Source: Coptis chinensis (lineage: Eukaryota; Streptophyta; Magnoliopsida; Ranunculales; Ranunculaceae). From it: a stretch of 64,000 bases of DNA. Position numbers and translations under genes: made by a program. The notes beneath the pieces were generated by a model. That model did not search any database. It was not told where the DNA came from and worked only from the letters and a program-made list of their open reading frames with translations. The stretch spans positions 89,619,501 through 89,683,500 of the forward strand of contig CM027378.1 in NCBI GenBank assembly GCA_015680905.1, written 5' to 3'. This document shows, piece after piece, positions 20,650-31,875 of the stretch (the first letter of the stretch is position 1; each line of letters begins with the position of its first letter).

Positions 20650-22800
20650 CTACAAAACAGGCACCGATATGGACAGTGGCAAAGACACATCCCCAGCAAA
20701 GCTTGAACCATGATTTGTTGTCGAGTTTCCAGTCAAAGCATATCCTACACCCCAGCCCCCATTAGGCAAGGCAGCTGTCTCACACCTCTGACAAACTCTA
20801 GCAAGGGATGCTGCCTTCCGCCTAGCTCGCTTTGTACCTGTAAATAAAAGCGTTTGTAGCAAGCTCGCCAATGCTGGTGCCCTAACAACTCTCTGGGTTG
20901 TAGCAGTACCACCACTACGACACAACTCAAGCAGTGCAGCAACTGCATTTTCCTTTCCCTTTGGAGTCCCCCGGCGCATCATCCCAAGCAATCCTGATAC
21001 CGCCATTTCCTCCTTTCCTACTGCTTCAGCCCCTATTGGCTGCCTAACCAGCAAAGCCAATGCTCCTGCAGCTTCCTCGGCTACACCTTCAGTTCCCAAT
21101 GCTCCAACCAACGCTGTCACAGCCCCTGACTCCATCATTCTCCTGCAATTATCTACATGAGTTGACAGGTTAAATAAAGCCGTCACAGCGTCCTTCTTTC
21201 CTCTTAGGCTCCCTTCCTTTAGGAGCTCTACCAGAGCCTCAACTGCTCCCTTCTCGTCTGAAATTCTCTTCTTGTAATCATGAACAGCAGAAAGGCTAAA
21301 AAGAGTTGCTGCAGCATTTTCTTTCGCTTCTGTTGTGAGTCCGAATCTTAGGACCTCAACTATTGCCCCTAGACATCCAGCTTCCTCCATAATCCGGCTC
21401 TTATTCTTGTCATGAATTGACAAATTGAGAATCGCAGTCACTGAATTTTCTTGTGCAATCGGGTTTGGTGATGGAAGTAGCTTATGAAGAAGAGGAATTG
21501 CTCCAGCTTCAGCAATACAAGCACGGTTCTCCTTCCCCGTCTTCGCCAGCAATCGGAGCTCTCTAGCGGCAACAGTCTTTGCCCCTTGTGACCCATTAGA
21601 TAGCTGATGAATGAGAAGTTCTGCCGTGGCCCTGTTTGCTTCAATTGCAGCCTTAGTGGATGCAGCCCCAGTAACAACTTCCATGGACATATCTGTGTTC
21701 TCCAGCGCATCAAAGGGAATTCCATGAGAAGTGCACCAGTGAATAATCAGGCTTCTAAGAGCTCGGTTAGGAACAAGCCGTGTGTGATCAAGCATCTGTC
21801 CTGTTTTTGGGCAGCGGCAATGCCCTTCTTCCATCCAACGGGATATTGAATACCGATCATAGGTCTGCCCTGTAGAGACAATCACTGGGTCTTGCATCAA
21901 GTCCAAAGATATAGGACAACAAAAATCTTTTTGAATCGTATGGAAGGTCTCTCCAATCTCTTGAGAAATTACACCCTTCCTCAGTTTCTTTCTATTGCCA
22001 ACTCCCATTTCTTCCTCTTCTTCCTTAATCCCGAAAAGCAAAAATCTACAATATCTAGTAAGAGCAACAAATCCATTGAGTACTGAAGCCGTTGGTTCCA
22101 CATCTCCTTCATGATTATAAATCTGTTCTTCGAGAAACTCAATCTCGCTTCTACAAATTCTAGCATCTCTAATCCCCAACTTGTCCACAAAAAAAATCCG
22201 AAGTTCCCCCCTATCAGGTATCCGTCCCTTCTCAAATTCATCAAGAAACGAAAACAGCCCAACCCTCAACGTCTCATCCCTTTGGTCAATAAACAACTTA
22301 GTCCTTGTACACTGTTTCCTCAGAAGCTCAATCTGCTCGCGAACATCTTGACTTAAATCGAGCTCCCTCAATGGAAAAACATCAAGAAGTGTAGAAATTT
22401 CCTGATTAAGATCATGAAAATGACCCGAAATCGAAGAATTCTGTAACAGCAACCATAACTTGCTCGACTGAGAGCAATAATCAAGTAGCATCTTGGACCG
22501 ATACAAAAGTAAATACATCTCTTTACAACACAACAAAGCTGATTTAGGCAGTCTAAATTTCCCACAATCACTTAAAAACTCAAACAAAATTACAAATATC
22601 TCGATTTTTCTAATCAAAGATCTCGAATTTCTCTTCTGAAACGCAAACGAATAGTCCGAAAACGACGAAATCAACTCCGACGATACTGTAGCTAGTGTCT
22701 GCACTAGTGTAATATCAGTTAAATGAACTGGAGCTAAAAAGGCTTCTAATGACGGTGGTCTTCTTCTTCTTATCGACAGTACTATTGCAGCAGAAGCCAT
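20650..22800 (-). CDS. PUB17: U-box E3 ubiquitin ligase, PUB17 type (ARM repeats)
   Basis: A single-exon 716-codon gene starting MASAAIVLSIRRRRPPSLEAF, the N-terminus typical of PUB16/PUB17. It has an N-terminal UND region (about 20-270), a U-box (about 290-363; FCCPISLDLMQDPVIVSTGQ, then TYDRYSISRWM and CPKTGQ) that recruits E2 enzymes, and ARM repeats (about 395-680; AIPLLHKLLPSP, ENAAATLFSLSAV, GKKDAVTALFNLS and others) that bind substrates. Length is close to Arabidopsis PUB17 (about 729 aa). The family (PUB17, tobacco ACRE276) is known as a positive regulator of the hypersensitive response and immunity. The ATG at 22800 is the first in frame and begins the conserved N-terminus. No frame damage is seen. 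A basic patch (KRARRKAASLARVCQRC) lies near the C-terminus. PUB16 is the alternative name. Confidence 0.95.
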   Translation of the reverse strand: MASAAIVLSIRRRRPPSLEAFLAPVHLTDITLVQTLATVSSELISSFSDYSFAFQKRNSRSLIRKIEIFVILFEFLSDCGKFRLPKSALLCCKEMYLLLYRSKMLLDYCSQSSKLWLLLQNSSISGHFHDLNQEISTLLDVFPLRELDLSQDVREQIELLRKQCTRTKLFIDQRDETLRVGLFSFLDEFEKGRIPDRGELRIFFVDKLGIRDARICRSEIEFLEEQIYNHEGDVEPTASVLNGFVALTRYCRFLLFGIKEEEEEMGVGNRKKLRKGVISQEIGETFHTIQKDFCCPISLDLMQDPVIVSTGQTYDRYSISRWMEEGHCRCPKTGQMLDHTRLVPNRALRSLIIHWCTSHGIPFDALENTDMSMEVVTGAASTKAAIEANRATAELLIHQLSNGSQGAKTVAARELRLLAKTGKENRACIAEAGAIPLLHKLLPSPNPIAQENSVTAILNLSIHDKNKSRIMEEAGCLGAIVEVLRFGLTTEAKENAAATLFSLSAVHDYKKRISDEKGAVEALVELLKEGSLRGKKDAVTALFNLSTHVDNCRRMMESGAVTALVGALGTEGVAEEAAGALALLVRQPIGAEAVGKEEMAVSGLLGMMRRGTPKGKENAVAALLELCRSGGTATTQRVVRAPALASLLQTLLFTGTKRARRKAASLARVCQRCETAALPNGGWGVGYALTGNSTTNHGSSFAGDVSLPLSISVPVL

Positions 22801-23939
22801 GAATCACAACTTAAATTTCAAAAATTTAACAATTAGAACAAAAGAAATGATCTTTATGGAATTTTAAGCTGGTTAGGCTTTGAAGAAATCGAAGGTGTTG
22901 TTATACTTGTTTGTCTTGAGAGTTGAAGAAGAAGCAGTAGTGATTGTGATAACGCGTTAGGGAAATGAGGAGGTGTCTGTGTTTGTTTGTTTTTTCTCTC
23001 TCTAGAAATTTCATTTCATGAAAATGACTTTAACTCGCCATTGCCCGAACTAGTTGGTTTTCTATTTTTTAAATACCTGTTTTATCCTTTTTGCCAGTTA
23101 AGTCCCATTTTTATCTACCAAATGTTGAAGTTTTGAGAAATTTTCTATTCAAGATTAAGATTTTAGATAGTGAAATCATATATTATACGTTTGATAGTAG
23201 TTTGTATTCATTAATTGAGCATCTAGAACCTCTTTAAACAAGTTCAATTTTGTTATAGTCTTTCTACTTTATATTATCAATTCTTGTATCTTTCAGTACT
23301 CCATTTCGGATTACTATAATCTCAATCAAAATCAAGTTATATTTAAAATGCGTTGAGATTGAGATTTGATGAAGAGAAAGGAACATTCAATTTGGTGTGA
23401 TAAAGGATTGAACAATTTAAGGGCATTTTAGGAAAGAAGAAATCAGTTGCGTTGTATACGTGGAATCCGTGTAACTTTAGTAACACGTTGCGGGCACGCG
23501 ACCGACAGGCTGAATCATATTAACCGTTTAGATTAAAACACGTGGAAAGAAGTCAACGAATGACGTAGGATAAAAACAAAAAGATGTGTGCGATTCGGGG
23601 CAGAGTGTTTTTTAAGTTAAAAAGTCAAAACCAAAGGTTCAGATTATTTCTTGGTTAATGTTTATGGAGCTGATTAGTGATTCTCTATTTCTTAACTTTT
23701 CCACTTTTCTCTGTGTTTTGTTACGCTTGTTTGTTTATGATCAACATGTCGTGTGGGTCTTTGGTAATAACGCTGAGTTTGACTTCTTTTTGACATGATA
23801 AGATTCTGCCACTTCATATCTTCGCCTCTGCAGTGACTATGATCAATCATGTGTTATGATTTTGCTGGAAATCAATTAGGCGCTGTCAAACTTTCAGTAG
23901 TCATCTATTTTCGTACCTCGACTCATTGCTGCACAAAAC
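22801..23939 (-). promoter_or_regulatory. Upstream region of PUB17 with G-box and W-box cluster
   Basis: Upstream of the minus-strand ATG. A compact group at 23539-23565 contains CACGTG (G-box, 23539-23544), GTCAA (reverse of the W-box TTGAC, 23552-23556) and TGACG (as-1/TGA-type, 23561-23565), about 740-765 bp upstream of the start codon. W-box and as-1 words are common in defence-gene promoters. The transcription start is not resolved, and function is inferred from words only. 22801-23000 is probably 5' UTR and core promoter. Confidence 0.45.
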
Positions 23940-24279
23940 CAAGGACCAAAATATCGATATCGGTTAATATATCGGTGTACCCAAAACCGATATATATCGG
24001 ATATATCTATTTTTTTGTGACCTGTCTAAACTATTTAAAATATCGGAAATATCGGATATATATTAAAAAATGGTCAAAAAGTCAAACGATATATATCATA
24101 AATATCGGATATATCGATTATCTCGGCGATATAAAGTTTTATATCGAAAATTCCGATGTATATCGAGAAAAAAGGTTCTATATTCGGTGGATATATATCA
24201 GAAATATCGATATCGGTGTACCAAAATACCGATATATATCGGCAATATATCAAATATATCAGCGATATTTTGGTCCATG
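23940..24279. mobile_element. CGATATATC-family MITE, copy 2 (with TSD)
   Basis: The ends CAAGGACCAAAATATCG and CGATATTTTGGTCCATG are inverted. A perfect 8-bp direct repeat CACAAAAC flanks the element (23932-23939 and 24280-24287). This is the clearest copy and supports hAT-type transposition of the family. The body is made of GATATATC words. Confidence 0.92.
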
Positions 24280-24446
24280 CACAAAACCACATCATCTCGA
24301 CTCTCGAGCAACAGTTCGAAAAGGATCATCACTCGGAATGAATGTGCTCTTGTTGAGATTTATGCCCTTGAAATAGGGGTGTGCATGGGTACAGATTACC
24401 CAAAACCAAGCCAGAACCGAAACCGTTTATAACAGTTTTGGGTACT

Positions 24447-24722
24447 TGATGCAGTTTGAGTTCTGTCAGAGTTATGTGTGTTGTGCTCTGTCAGAGTTCT
24501 ATGCTGAGTTCTGTCAGAGGTGTTTGGGCCTTGTACACACCGCAGAGCAATAGCCCAGTAGTTGTTATTTCACATGTTTGTTTTGTTTATGTTGCCTATA
24601 TAAAGGCTAGGTAGGGTTTTGAGAAAAGGACTTTTATGAATTTTGAGTTATAATACAAATAGAGATTATTCTATTCATTGTTGCGAGGGTTGAGTGCTAC
24701 TTGAGTCTATCGCCCTGCATAA
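24447..24722 (+). repeat. CRM-like gypsy 5' LTR
   Basis: It begins TGATGCAGTTTGAG and ends CCCTGCATAA. The termini form an inverted TGATGCAG/CTGCATAA pair. The CTATATAAAGGC TATA-like site is at about 24597. Three GAGTTCTGTCAGAG-type words lie near the start. Confidence 0.92.
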
Positions 24723-24756
24723 TCTGGTATCGGAGCTAACACTCTTTCCTGACATC

Positions 24757-27700
24757 ATGCCTCGTGGTAGAAGCGGAGCAGGTCATGGAGTTCAAAGAAT
24801 GGATCCTCTTGCAGATGTGTATGAGCGAGATCGTGTGGCCGATCTCCAATGGCGTGTTGATCGCCACCGCCTAATTGGCATTTGTTCAAAGAACGAGCGA
24901 GCCGAGGCCGCCGCGCTCGCTTTCTCCAGGGATTGAAGAAAGTAGTGATGATGATAAGGGTGAAAACCCTTTTGCTGATTTAGACCGACCAGAGTTTCGA
25001 GCAGCCAGACAACAAGAATCAAGGCGTTGGGAATCTGGGATAAAGGTAGAGATTCCTGAGTTCCAAGGCAATCTACAGCCTGATGAGCTTATCGACTGGA
25101 TCTGTATTGTAGAGGAGATTCTCGAGTTCAAAGAGGTCCCTGAGAACAAGCGGGTTCCTCTTGTGGTCACGAGATTTAGAGGGAGGGCTTTTGCATGGTA
25201 TCAACAAACTAAGGCCACTAGAAACCGACAGGGCAAGAAAAAGATTGAAACTTGGGAGAAGTTAAAGAAGTACATGCATGCTGCCTTTTTACCTTATAAC
25301 TACAAGCGGGATTTGTATAACCGTCTCCAAAGTTTAAGGCAAGGAGCCCGATCCATAGATGAATACACCAAAGACTTCAATCAACTGGTGGTTCGGACAG
25401 ATTTAGTAGAGTCTGAGGAGCAACTCGTGCATCGCTATATTGGAGGCTTACGCCTGAACTTCCAAGATACGCTGAATTTGTTTGATCCTTGGTCAGTTTC
25501 GAAAGCCCATCAAAGGGCTTTGTGTTTAAAGAAGCAATTTAACCGCAGGGGAGGAGTTTCATATACCACGACTACTCGTCCAAACATTGTGCCAAACACT
25601 GTGCCTTCTAATAGACCCAAAAATCTGCAGGGTGGCGGACAACAAAGGTTTAGGGATACAACATGTTTTAGTTGTGGTGAGAAAGGTCATATCGCTTCTA
25701 ATTGAAAAAAGAAGAATTTGTTTGTCGATAATGAAGACGAAAGAGAGGAGCAACTTCACGACTTTGATAATCCTTTGTTTGATGTTGGTGAAGAAGACTC
25801 ACCCGAAGAAGTTGTTCACGGTGATCAAGGAGAGCTCTTAGTAGTGCGTCGTGTTTGTTTCACACCCAAGGATGAGGGTGGTGATGGTTGGCTGCGCCAT
25901 AACATTTTTCACTCGACATGCACAATTGTTGGGAAGGTTTGTCGTCTTGTTATTGACTCTGGTAGCTGTGAGAATGTGATTTCTGAGGAAGCCGTGAAGA
26001 AATTGAAACTACCAACTGAAAAATATCCCAAGCCGTATGCGTTGTCCTGGTTGAGCAAGACTACCGAGGTAACGGTTTCTAGATGTTGCTCAGTGAGTTT
26101 TTCTATTGGTTCTAAGTACAAAGACAAGGTCTGGTGTGATGTGATAGGGTTATATACTAAAAATATTACTTTTGTATTAACTTTAATTCTTTATATTTTG
26201 AATGAGAATCATATGGGCAAATGTTATGCATATGTTATTAGTTATATGCATGTGTCTAATACTTTATGTTGTAGATGATATGGTGTGAACACACAGAAGA
26301 TCATATCATTAGTATCTTATAAAGTATAAGTAATCGTTCACAACCTAGATGAATTTGGACAAACCATTAGTACGGTTATAGTATAATATGGTATTAGTCT
26401 ATCTTGACTATAGGATTACACTAGTATACTTTGTGTGTATTGAACAGGACCAAGTGAGGTTGTTTCTCCTTATACTGACTATATAAGAGAACAAACGCCT
26501 CTGTTATTATGGATGTTTGTCCTCTTAATCCGGATATAATAACGGGCACTTACGTGCATTGTACATTGCTTTAAATCATAAATGAGTAAGATTCATTTGT
26601 GAATCAACAAACTCAATGGATTGGGTAATGACATTGTATGTAAGGTGTGTTGTTGATTATAGAAGGAATCCATGACCCGCAAGAAGTCGGGTTGATGATG
26701 TCCCCTTGAGGAGCTCAAAAAGATTGTCATGTAAACCCTACAGGTGGATTTATTCCGACATGACAATGAGGTTGAGTGATACTACTCAAGGACATAAGAA
26801 GTTGATTAATGTAGTTGTCAGTAACTTGACTTAATCAACGAACATTCGATATCTTAAACACGGGGAGATCAACGAGCATATAATATGGAGCCCATAAACG
26901 CTAACACGTAATTTGGGATTAGGGCGGTAGTGCAACAATGACCTTTAGTGGAATAAGTCATTTGTTGACGGACTTAGGTCGTGTGTTCTGGGCGAACATG
27001 GGAAGCTCAAGCCCGTCAAGAGGCCCAACCCTAATTTCTCCTCATGGTCCCTGTTGTAGCCTATAAATAAAATACTCTCTCTCTCTCTCTGGCCAAAATT
27101 CACTATTCACCTGGTTTAGAAAAAGAGGCAAGGAAAGATAGATCCAAAATTGGATCTAGCTTTGAGAGAAAGAAGAGGATTGGTAGATCGTTGCCCACAC
27201 AACGTCCAATATATTTTAAAGGAATACAACAGAAGATCAAGGGGTTGATTTCGGATTTGATAAAGTTTTGATTCTCAGAGATTACATCTAAGCCGATTCT
27301 CAAAAGGTATGTTCTCTATCCAAAATCGTGAGAACCCTATTGATTCCGCTGCGCGTGGGTTCTCGCGGTTTGTAGAAATATTCGTTCTGAAAATAACGGT
27401 TCCTACATGATGTGGTAGCAATGGATGCCTGTCATCTATTGTTAGGAAGGTCGTGGCAGTTTGATAGAGGAGTTGTACATGATGGATTGCAGAATACCTA
27501 CAGTTTTATGGTTGACTCAGTGCGCATTGTCTTGATGCCAACTAAGACAGTAGTTCCAGCACCGAGTACGGAGGTGAATGGGTCCTCTAGCCTTCTGTCT
27601 ATGCGTCGGTTTGAAGAGAAGATGTCCGAGTCGGGCATGGTATATTTATTACTAGGACAGGCTAGTGGTGGTGTTGGTGATGTACTGGCTGGGTTGTGTT

Positions 27701-30346
27701 TAGGGTCTGCTAGATGAATTTCATGATGTTTTCCCTGCTGATTTGCCTAATGGGTTGCTGCCTTTACGGGATATTCAACACCATATCGACCTTGTGCCAG
27801 GGTCTGGCCTTCCAAATCGCCCACACTATCGCATGAGTCCCCGAGAACATGAAGAACTCAAGCGACAGGTTGGTGATATAATTGACAAAGGTCACATCCG
27901 TGAGAGCCTTAGTCCTTGTGTCGTTCTAGCTCTTTTGACCCCAAAGAAGGATGGTAGTTGGCGTATGTGTGTGGATAGTCGAGCTATTAATAAAATTACT
28001 GTTAAATACCGCTTTCCCATACCTCGTCTGGATGATTTATTAGATCAGTTGCATGGTGCCATGGTGTTTACCAAGTTGGATTTAAAGAGTGGATACCATC
28101 AGATACGTATTCAGGTTGGGGATGAATGGAAAACGTCTTTTAAAACTCGTGAAGGCTTATTTGAGTGGCTGGTCATGCCGTTTGGGCTTTCAAACGCCCC
28201 TAACACGTTTATGCGAATGATGAACCAGGTGTTGAAACCATTTATTGGCCGTTGTGTTGTCGTCTACTTTGATGACATCCTGATTTATAGTCCTGACTTA
28301 GAGTTGCACTTACGACAGTTGCGCGAGGTTTTGCATGCGTTGAGGGCTGCTCAATTGTATCCGGCAGTTCAGAAGTGTTCTTTCTGTGTTGATAGTACGT
28401 GTTCTCTTTTTGGGGTATGTGGTTTCCAAGGATGGCATTTCGGTGGATGAGACTAAGGTGGATGCAGTTCGACAGTGGCCTAGGCCGGCCAGTTTACATG
28501 AATGTCAGAGTTTCCACGGGTTCGCATCATTCTATCGGAGGTTTATTCCCAACTTTAGTACTATCACCACACCGATTACTGACTGCATGAAGAGTGGGAA
28601 ATTCATTTGGACTGAGGTAGCAGATGCGAACTTTGCTTTGCTTAAGCAAAAATTGATCACCGCACCAGTTCTTACATTACCTAATTTCTCTTTACCGTTT
28701 GAGGTTCATACCGATGCTTCTAAGGTGGGTATTGGGGCTGTTCTTAGCCAAACCCAGCTTCCTGTGGCTTTTTTTAGTGAGAAATTAACTAGCGCCAAAC
28801 AAAACTATAGTGCCTATGAGTTAGAATTTTACACCATTGTTCAAACACTTAAGCATTGGCGTCACTACCTAATTCACAATGAGTTTGTTTTACATATTGA
28901 TCACGAATCTCTAAAGCATATTGGAACCCAGGATAAGGTTAGCATTCGTCAGTTACGCTGGTCCAGTTATCTACAAGATTTTACTTTTGTGCTTAAGCAT
29001 ACATCGAGTGCTCAGAACCGTGTGGCAGATGCTCTCAGTAGGCGTGTGTCTTTGTTGGTGTCTATGCGAACCCAAGTAGCTGGTTTTGACAGTTTTCGTG
29101 ATTTGATAGCTAATGATCTTTTATTCTCTTCTATTGTAGCTGAGATGAGGGCAGGTAAGCACTCTGATTACCTTCCCCATGATGGGTTTCTTTTCAAAGG
29201 TAGACGTTTATGTGTTCCGGATTGTAGTCTTAGATTGTTGATTATTAGGGAGTTACATGGCGCTGGGCATTTTGGCGTGATAAGACATACAACCTTGTTT
29301 CTGATTCTTACTTCTGGCCTAATATGACTAGAGAGGTGCATAAATTTATGGACCGTTGTTGTATCTGCCAGGTTGCTAAAGGCAGTGCTAACAATGCTGG
29401 GTTGTATATGCCATTACCTGTTCCAGTTCGTCCATGGGCTGTTATTAATATGGATTTTGTTATGGGTTTACCTCGCACCCAACGGGGTATGGATTCCGTG
29501 TTCGTGGTTGTTGATAGGTTTTCTAAGATGGCACACTTCATTGCCTATAAGAAAACCACTGACGCTATGAATGTTGCTCAACTTTTCTTTAAGGATGTCT
29601 ATCGTCTCCATGGTTTACCTGAGTCTATTGTGTCTGATCGGGATACTAAATTTTTTAGCCATTTTTGGCGGAGTTTGTGGAAGCTTGTTCATACCGACCT
29701 TAAGTTCAGTAGTGCATATCATCCTCAAACGGATGGTCAGACAAAGGTGGTGAATCGTTCTTTGGGTAATCTCCTTCGCAGTTTGGCAGGTCATAATACT
29801 AAACGTTGGGAGCATGTGTTGTTTCAGGCAGAGTTTGCTTTTAATCCTTCAGTGAACAGGAGTACGGGTTACAGTCCTTTCTAAATTGTTTACGGCTTTA
29901 ATCCCCGCTCTCCTATTGATTTGGCTCCTGTTCCGGATTCATCTCGTATGCATGGTACTGCTGGCGACTTCATTAAGGAAATTCACGCTGTTCACGATGT
30001 TACTCAACAGCATTTGCTCGACTCTAACTCGAAGTATAAGTTTGTTGCTGATCGCCACCGCCGAAATGTGAGCTTTGTAGTGGGAGATTTTGTTTGGGTT
30101 GTTCTTACTAAGGATCGGATTCTAGCTAGTAGGTACAACAAATTGGGCCCTCGCAAGATTGGTCCTCTGGAGGTGATTGCCAAGATCAATTCCAATGCAT
30201 ATCGGTTGCAGTTACCTTATCATATCCGTACTTCGGATGTTTTTAACATGAAGCACCTTCATCCTTATTGTGATACTTCTTCAGATGAAGACAAGCCAAA
30301 TTCGAGGTCGAATTTCTCCCATGCAGGGGGGAATAATGCAGTTTGA
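24757..30346 (+). pseudogene. Gypsy gag-pol polyprotein, inactivated
   Basis: Gag begins at the ATG at 24757 (MPRGRSGAGHG) and shifts frame near 24880. The zinc knuckle CFSCGEKGHIASN (25665-25702) loses its final cysteine to a TGA stop (25703). Protease VIDSGS is at about 25953. Coding is cut at 26141 by the solo LTR and resumes at 27413. RT ([13 protein letters not shown] near 28075, YFDDILIYS at 28266) runs to a frameshift near 28390. RNase H (HTDASKVGIGAVLSQ, 28709) and the zinc-binding part of integrase (ELHGAGHFG; CCICQVAKG) follow, with a frame break at about 29290. The integrase core ends in a TAA at 29882, and a final frame (29921-30346) holds the C-terminal domain ending GGNNAV. The stop TGA (30344-30346) lies inside the 3' LTR. 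It cannot make a full product. Confidence 0.92.
26142..27407 (+). mobile_element. Solo LTR (1,266 bp) nested in the gypsy protease region
   Basis: It starts TGATAGGGTTATATAC and ends GGTTCCTACA, with 5-bp duplications TGATG at 26137-26141 and 27408-27412. Removing it restores the gypsy codons for VWCDVVAMDAC. It contains a TATA-like CCTATAAATAAAATAC (27060) and a (CT)n run (27072-27091). There is no internal domain, primer site or partner LTR, so it is a solo LTR left by recombination. The style (long LTR, AGCCCATAA and TTTGGGATTAGGGCGG words) suggests copia, unproven. Confidence 0.88.
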
Positions 30347-30609
30347 GTTCTGTCAGAGTTATGTGTGTTGTGCTCTGTCAGAGTTCTATGCTGAGTTCTA
30401 TCAGAGGTGTTTGGGCCTTGTACACACCGTAGAGCAATAGTCCAGTAGTTGTTATTTCACATGTTTGTTTTGTTTACGCTGCCTATATAAAGGCTAGGTA
30501 GGGTTTTGAGAAAAGGACTTTTATGAATTTTGAGTTATAATATGAATAGAGATTATTCTATTCATTGTTGCGAGGGTTAAGTGCTACTTGAGTCTATCTC
30601 CCTGCATAA
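30334..30609 (+). repeat. CRM-like gypsy 3' LTR
   Basis: It begins TAATGCAGTTTGAG right after the purine tract and ends CCCTGCATAA. It is the partner of 24447-24722. The last four codons and stop of pol overlap its first 13 bases. Confidence 0.92.
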
Positions 30610-30675
30610 GTACTGTAGAGGTAGTATTTGTTCAACTGAACTCGGTTATGTCGAGCTGCCAACATATCGAGTTTT

Positions 30676-30856
30676 GAGGACGATCTGACCTGAGCTGAGG
30701 AAGACCTTATCAAAGGATGAGTTGATCTGAAGATATCCTGATCTGAGGATGACCTGACTTGAGGATGAGTTGATATGAGGATGACCTGACTTGAGGACGA
30801 CTTGACTTGAGGATGACCTGATCTGAGAATGACCTGATCTGAGGACGACCTGACTT
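30676..30856. repeat. 16-bp minisatellite (GAGGATGACCTGACTT)
   Basis: At least seven 16-bp units such as GAGGATGACCTGACTT and GAGGACGACCTGACTT follow in register. 16 is not a multiple of three, so the serine-rich minus-strand frames over it are not genes. Such arrays are known from noncoding parts of Tat/Ogre retroelements. Confidence 0.9.
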
Positions 30857-31011
30857 GATGATGCGTTGATCTGATGGACGACCTGGCTGAGTGATTCAGG
30901 AGGATCTGAGTCAGATAATGCTGAGTTGTCAGATTGCACATTGATGATACTAAAGTGTCATGAGTTGGCGGATCAGCGCAAAGATGGCAAGTAATCGTAA
31001 TCTTTAGCTAA

Positions 31012-31436
31012 GAGCAAGTCCAATGGGGGGCTATCTGGGCTGCTAAAAGAAAATATAGCACCCCAACCACAAAAATGTCATTCCAATGGGGCTGCTAAAA
31101 GGGTCTTAAATTTGGAAGGAGTCAAAAACCCAGCCAAAGTTAAGACCTTCGCTAGCAGCTGTTATAATAAGTTCGGGAGACGGACGGCATAGTTTCTGCC
31201 GTCCGTGTGTTAAATTTTGACGGACGGTAGAAACTGTGATGTCCGTCCAAAAAAAATTCAAAAAATAATGGACAGGCGGCACAAACTATGTCGTCCGTAT
31301 CATTTAACACTTCAAAACATAAAACGCTATTGGATTGGTTTTTTTATTTTGGGGAGCCAAATTTGGCTGGGCAAGCTAAAAGGCCTATGTGGCACTTTTA
31401 GCAACCCAATTTAGCAGCTCTCCATTGGACTTGCTC
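31012..31436. mobile_element. PIF/Harbinger-like (Tourist-type) MITE
   Basis: Inverted ends GAGCAAGTCCAATGG (31012) and CCATTGGACTTGCTC (ending 31436), with TAA target duplications at 31009-31011 and 31437-31439. An inner inverted motif GACGGACGG / CCGTCCGT lies near 31180-31230. Ends of this type with TAA duplications mark Tourist-like MITEs. It is nested in the Tat-like remnant. Confidence 0.88.
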
Positions 31437-31636
31437 TAATTGGAGTAAGTTTGGATGTGTTTTGGTATTTTGGCCATAACTTTGGCTACAGTTGTCAGAA
31501 TCACACGTGTGACCCCAATTCGGAAAGATCGGCGGTGCACACGTTGTCACCACCCAACTCCGCTCAGTGGTGGCCATTTTCGAGGTCAAAATCCACTGTT
31601 TTCTCTTGCAAATTCACTTTTTTCTATTTTTGTCCG

Positions 31637-31848
31637 ACCTGAGCTGATGATGCGCTTATCTGATGGATGACCTGGCTGAGGACAACCTAGATGAGGATAA
31701 CCTGGCTAAGGATGACATGAATGATGACAACCTAGCTAATGGAAGGCTGATGGACAACCTAAATGAGGATAACCTGGCTAAGGATGACATGACTGATGAC
31801 GACCTAGCTGATGGAAGGCTGATGGACAGCCTGGCGGATGTCTTTGCA
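31637..31848. repeat. 72-bp repeat built of 15-bp subunits
   Basis: Units such as GACAACCTAGATGAG and GATAACCTGGCTAAG (15 bp each) plus GGAAGGCTGATG form a 72-bp period, about 2.5 copies. The Asp/Leu/Asn-rich open frame at 31663-31875 follows from the in-frame period; there is no sign that it is a gene. Confidence 0.8.
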
Positions 31849-31875
31849 TGTGATATGGTTGAGGTTTTGATATAG

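Larger units (their letters stand above)
24447..30609 (+). mobile_element. CRM-like Ty3/gypsy LTR retrotransposon
   Basis: LTRs of exactly 276 bp lie at 24447-24722 and 30334-30609, with 5-bp target duplications GTACT at 24442-24446 and 30610-30614. The primer site TGGTATCGGAGC (24725-24736) and purine tract CAGGGGGGAA (30324-30333) are present. The LTRs differ at 10 positions by my count, 9 of them transitions. The domain order is gag, zinc knuckle, protease, RT, RNase H, integrase. No chromodomain is visible; the C-terminus and the stop codon inside the 3' LTR resemble the centromeric (CRM) clade of chromoviruses. It is interrupted by a solo LTR at 26142-27407. Confidence 0.93.

Noticed and set aside
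30594..30941. Serine-rich minus-strand frames
   Set aside because: They are translations of a 16-bp minisatellite in several frames at once.
31663..31875. Asp/Leu/Asn repeat protein
   Set aside because: The period of 15 and 72 bp keeps a frame open by chance; no start context, splice signals or family resemblance.
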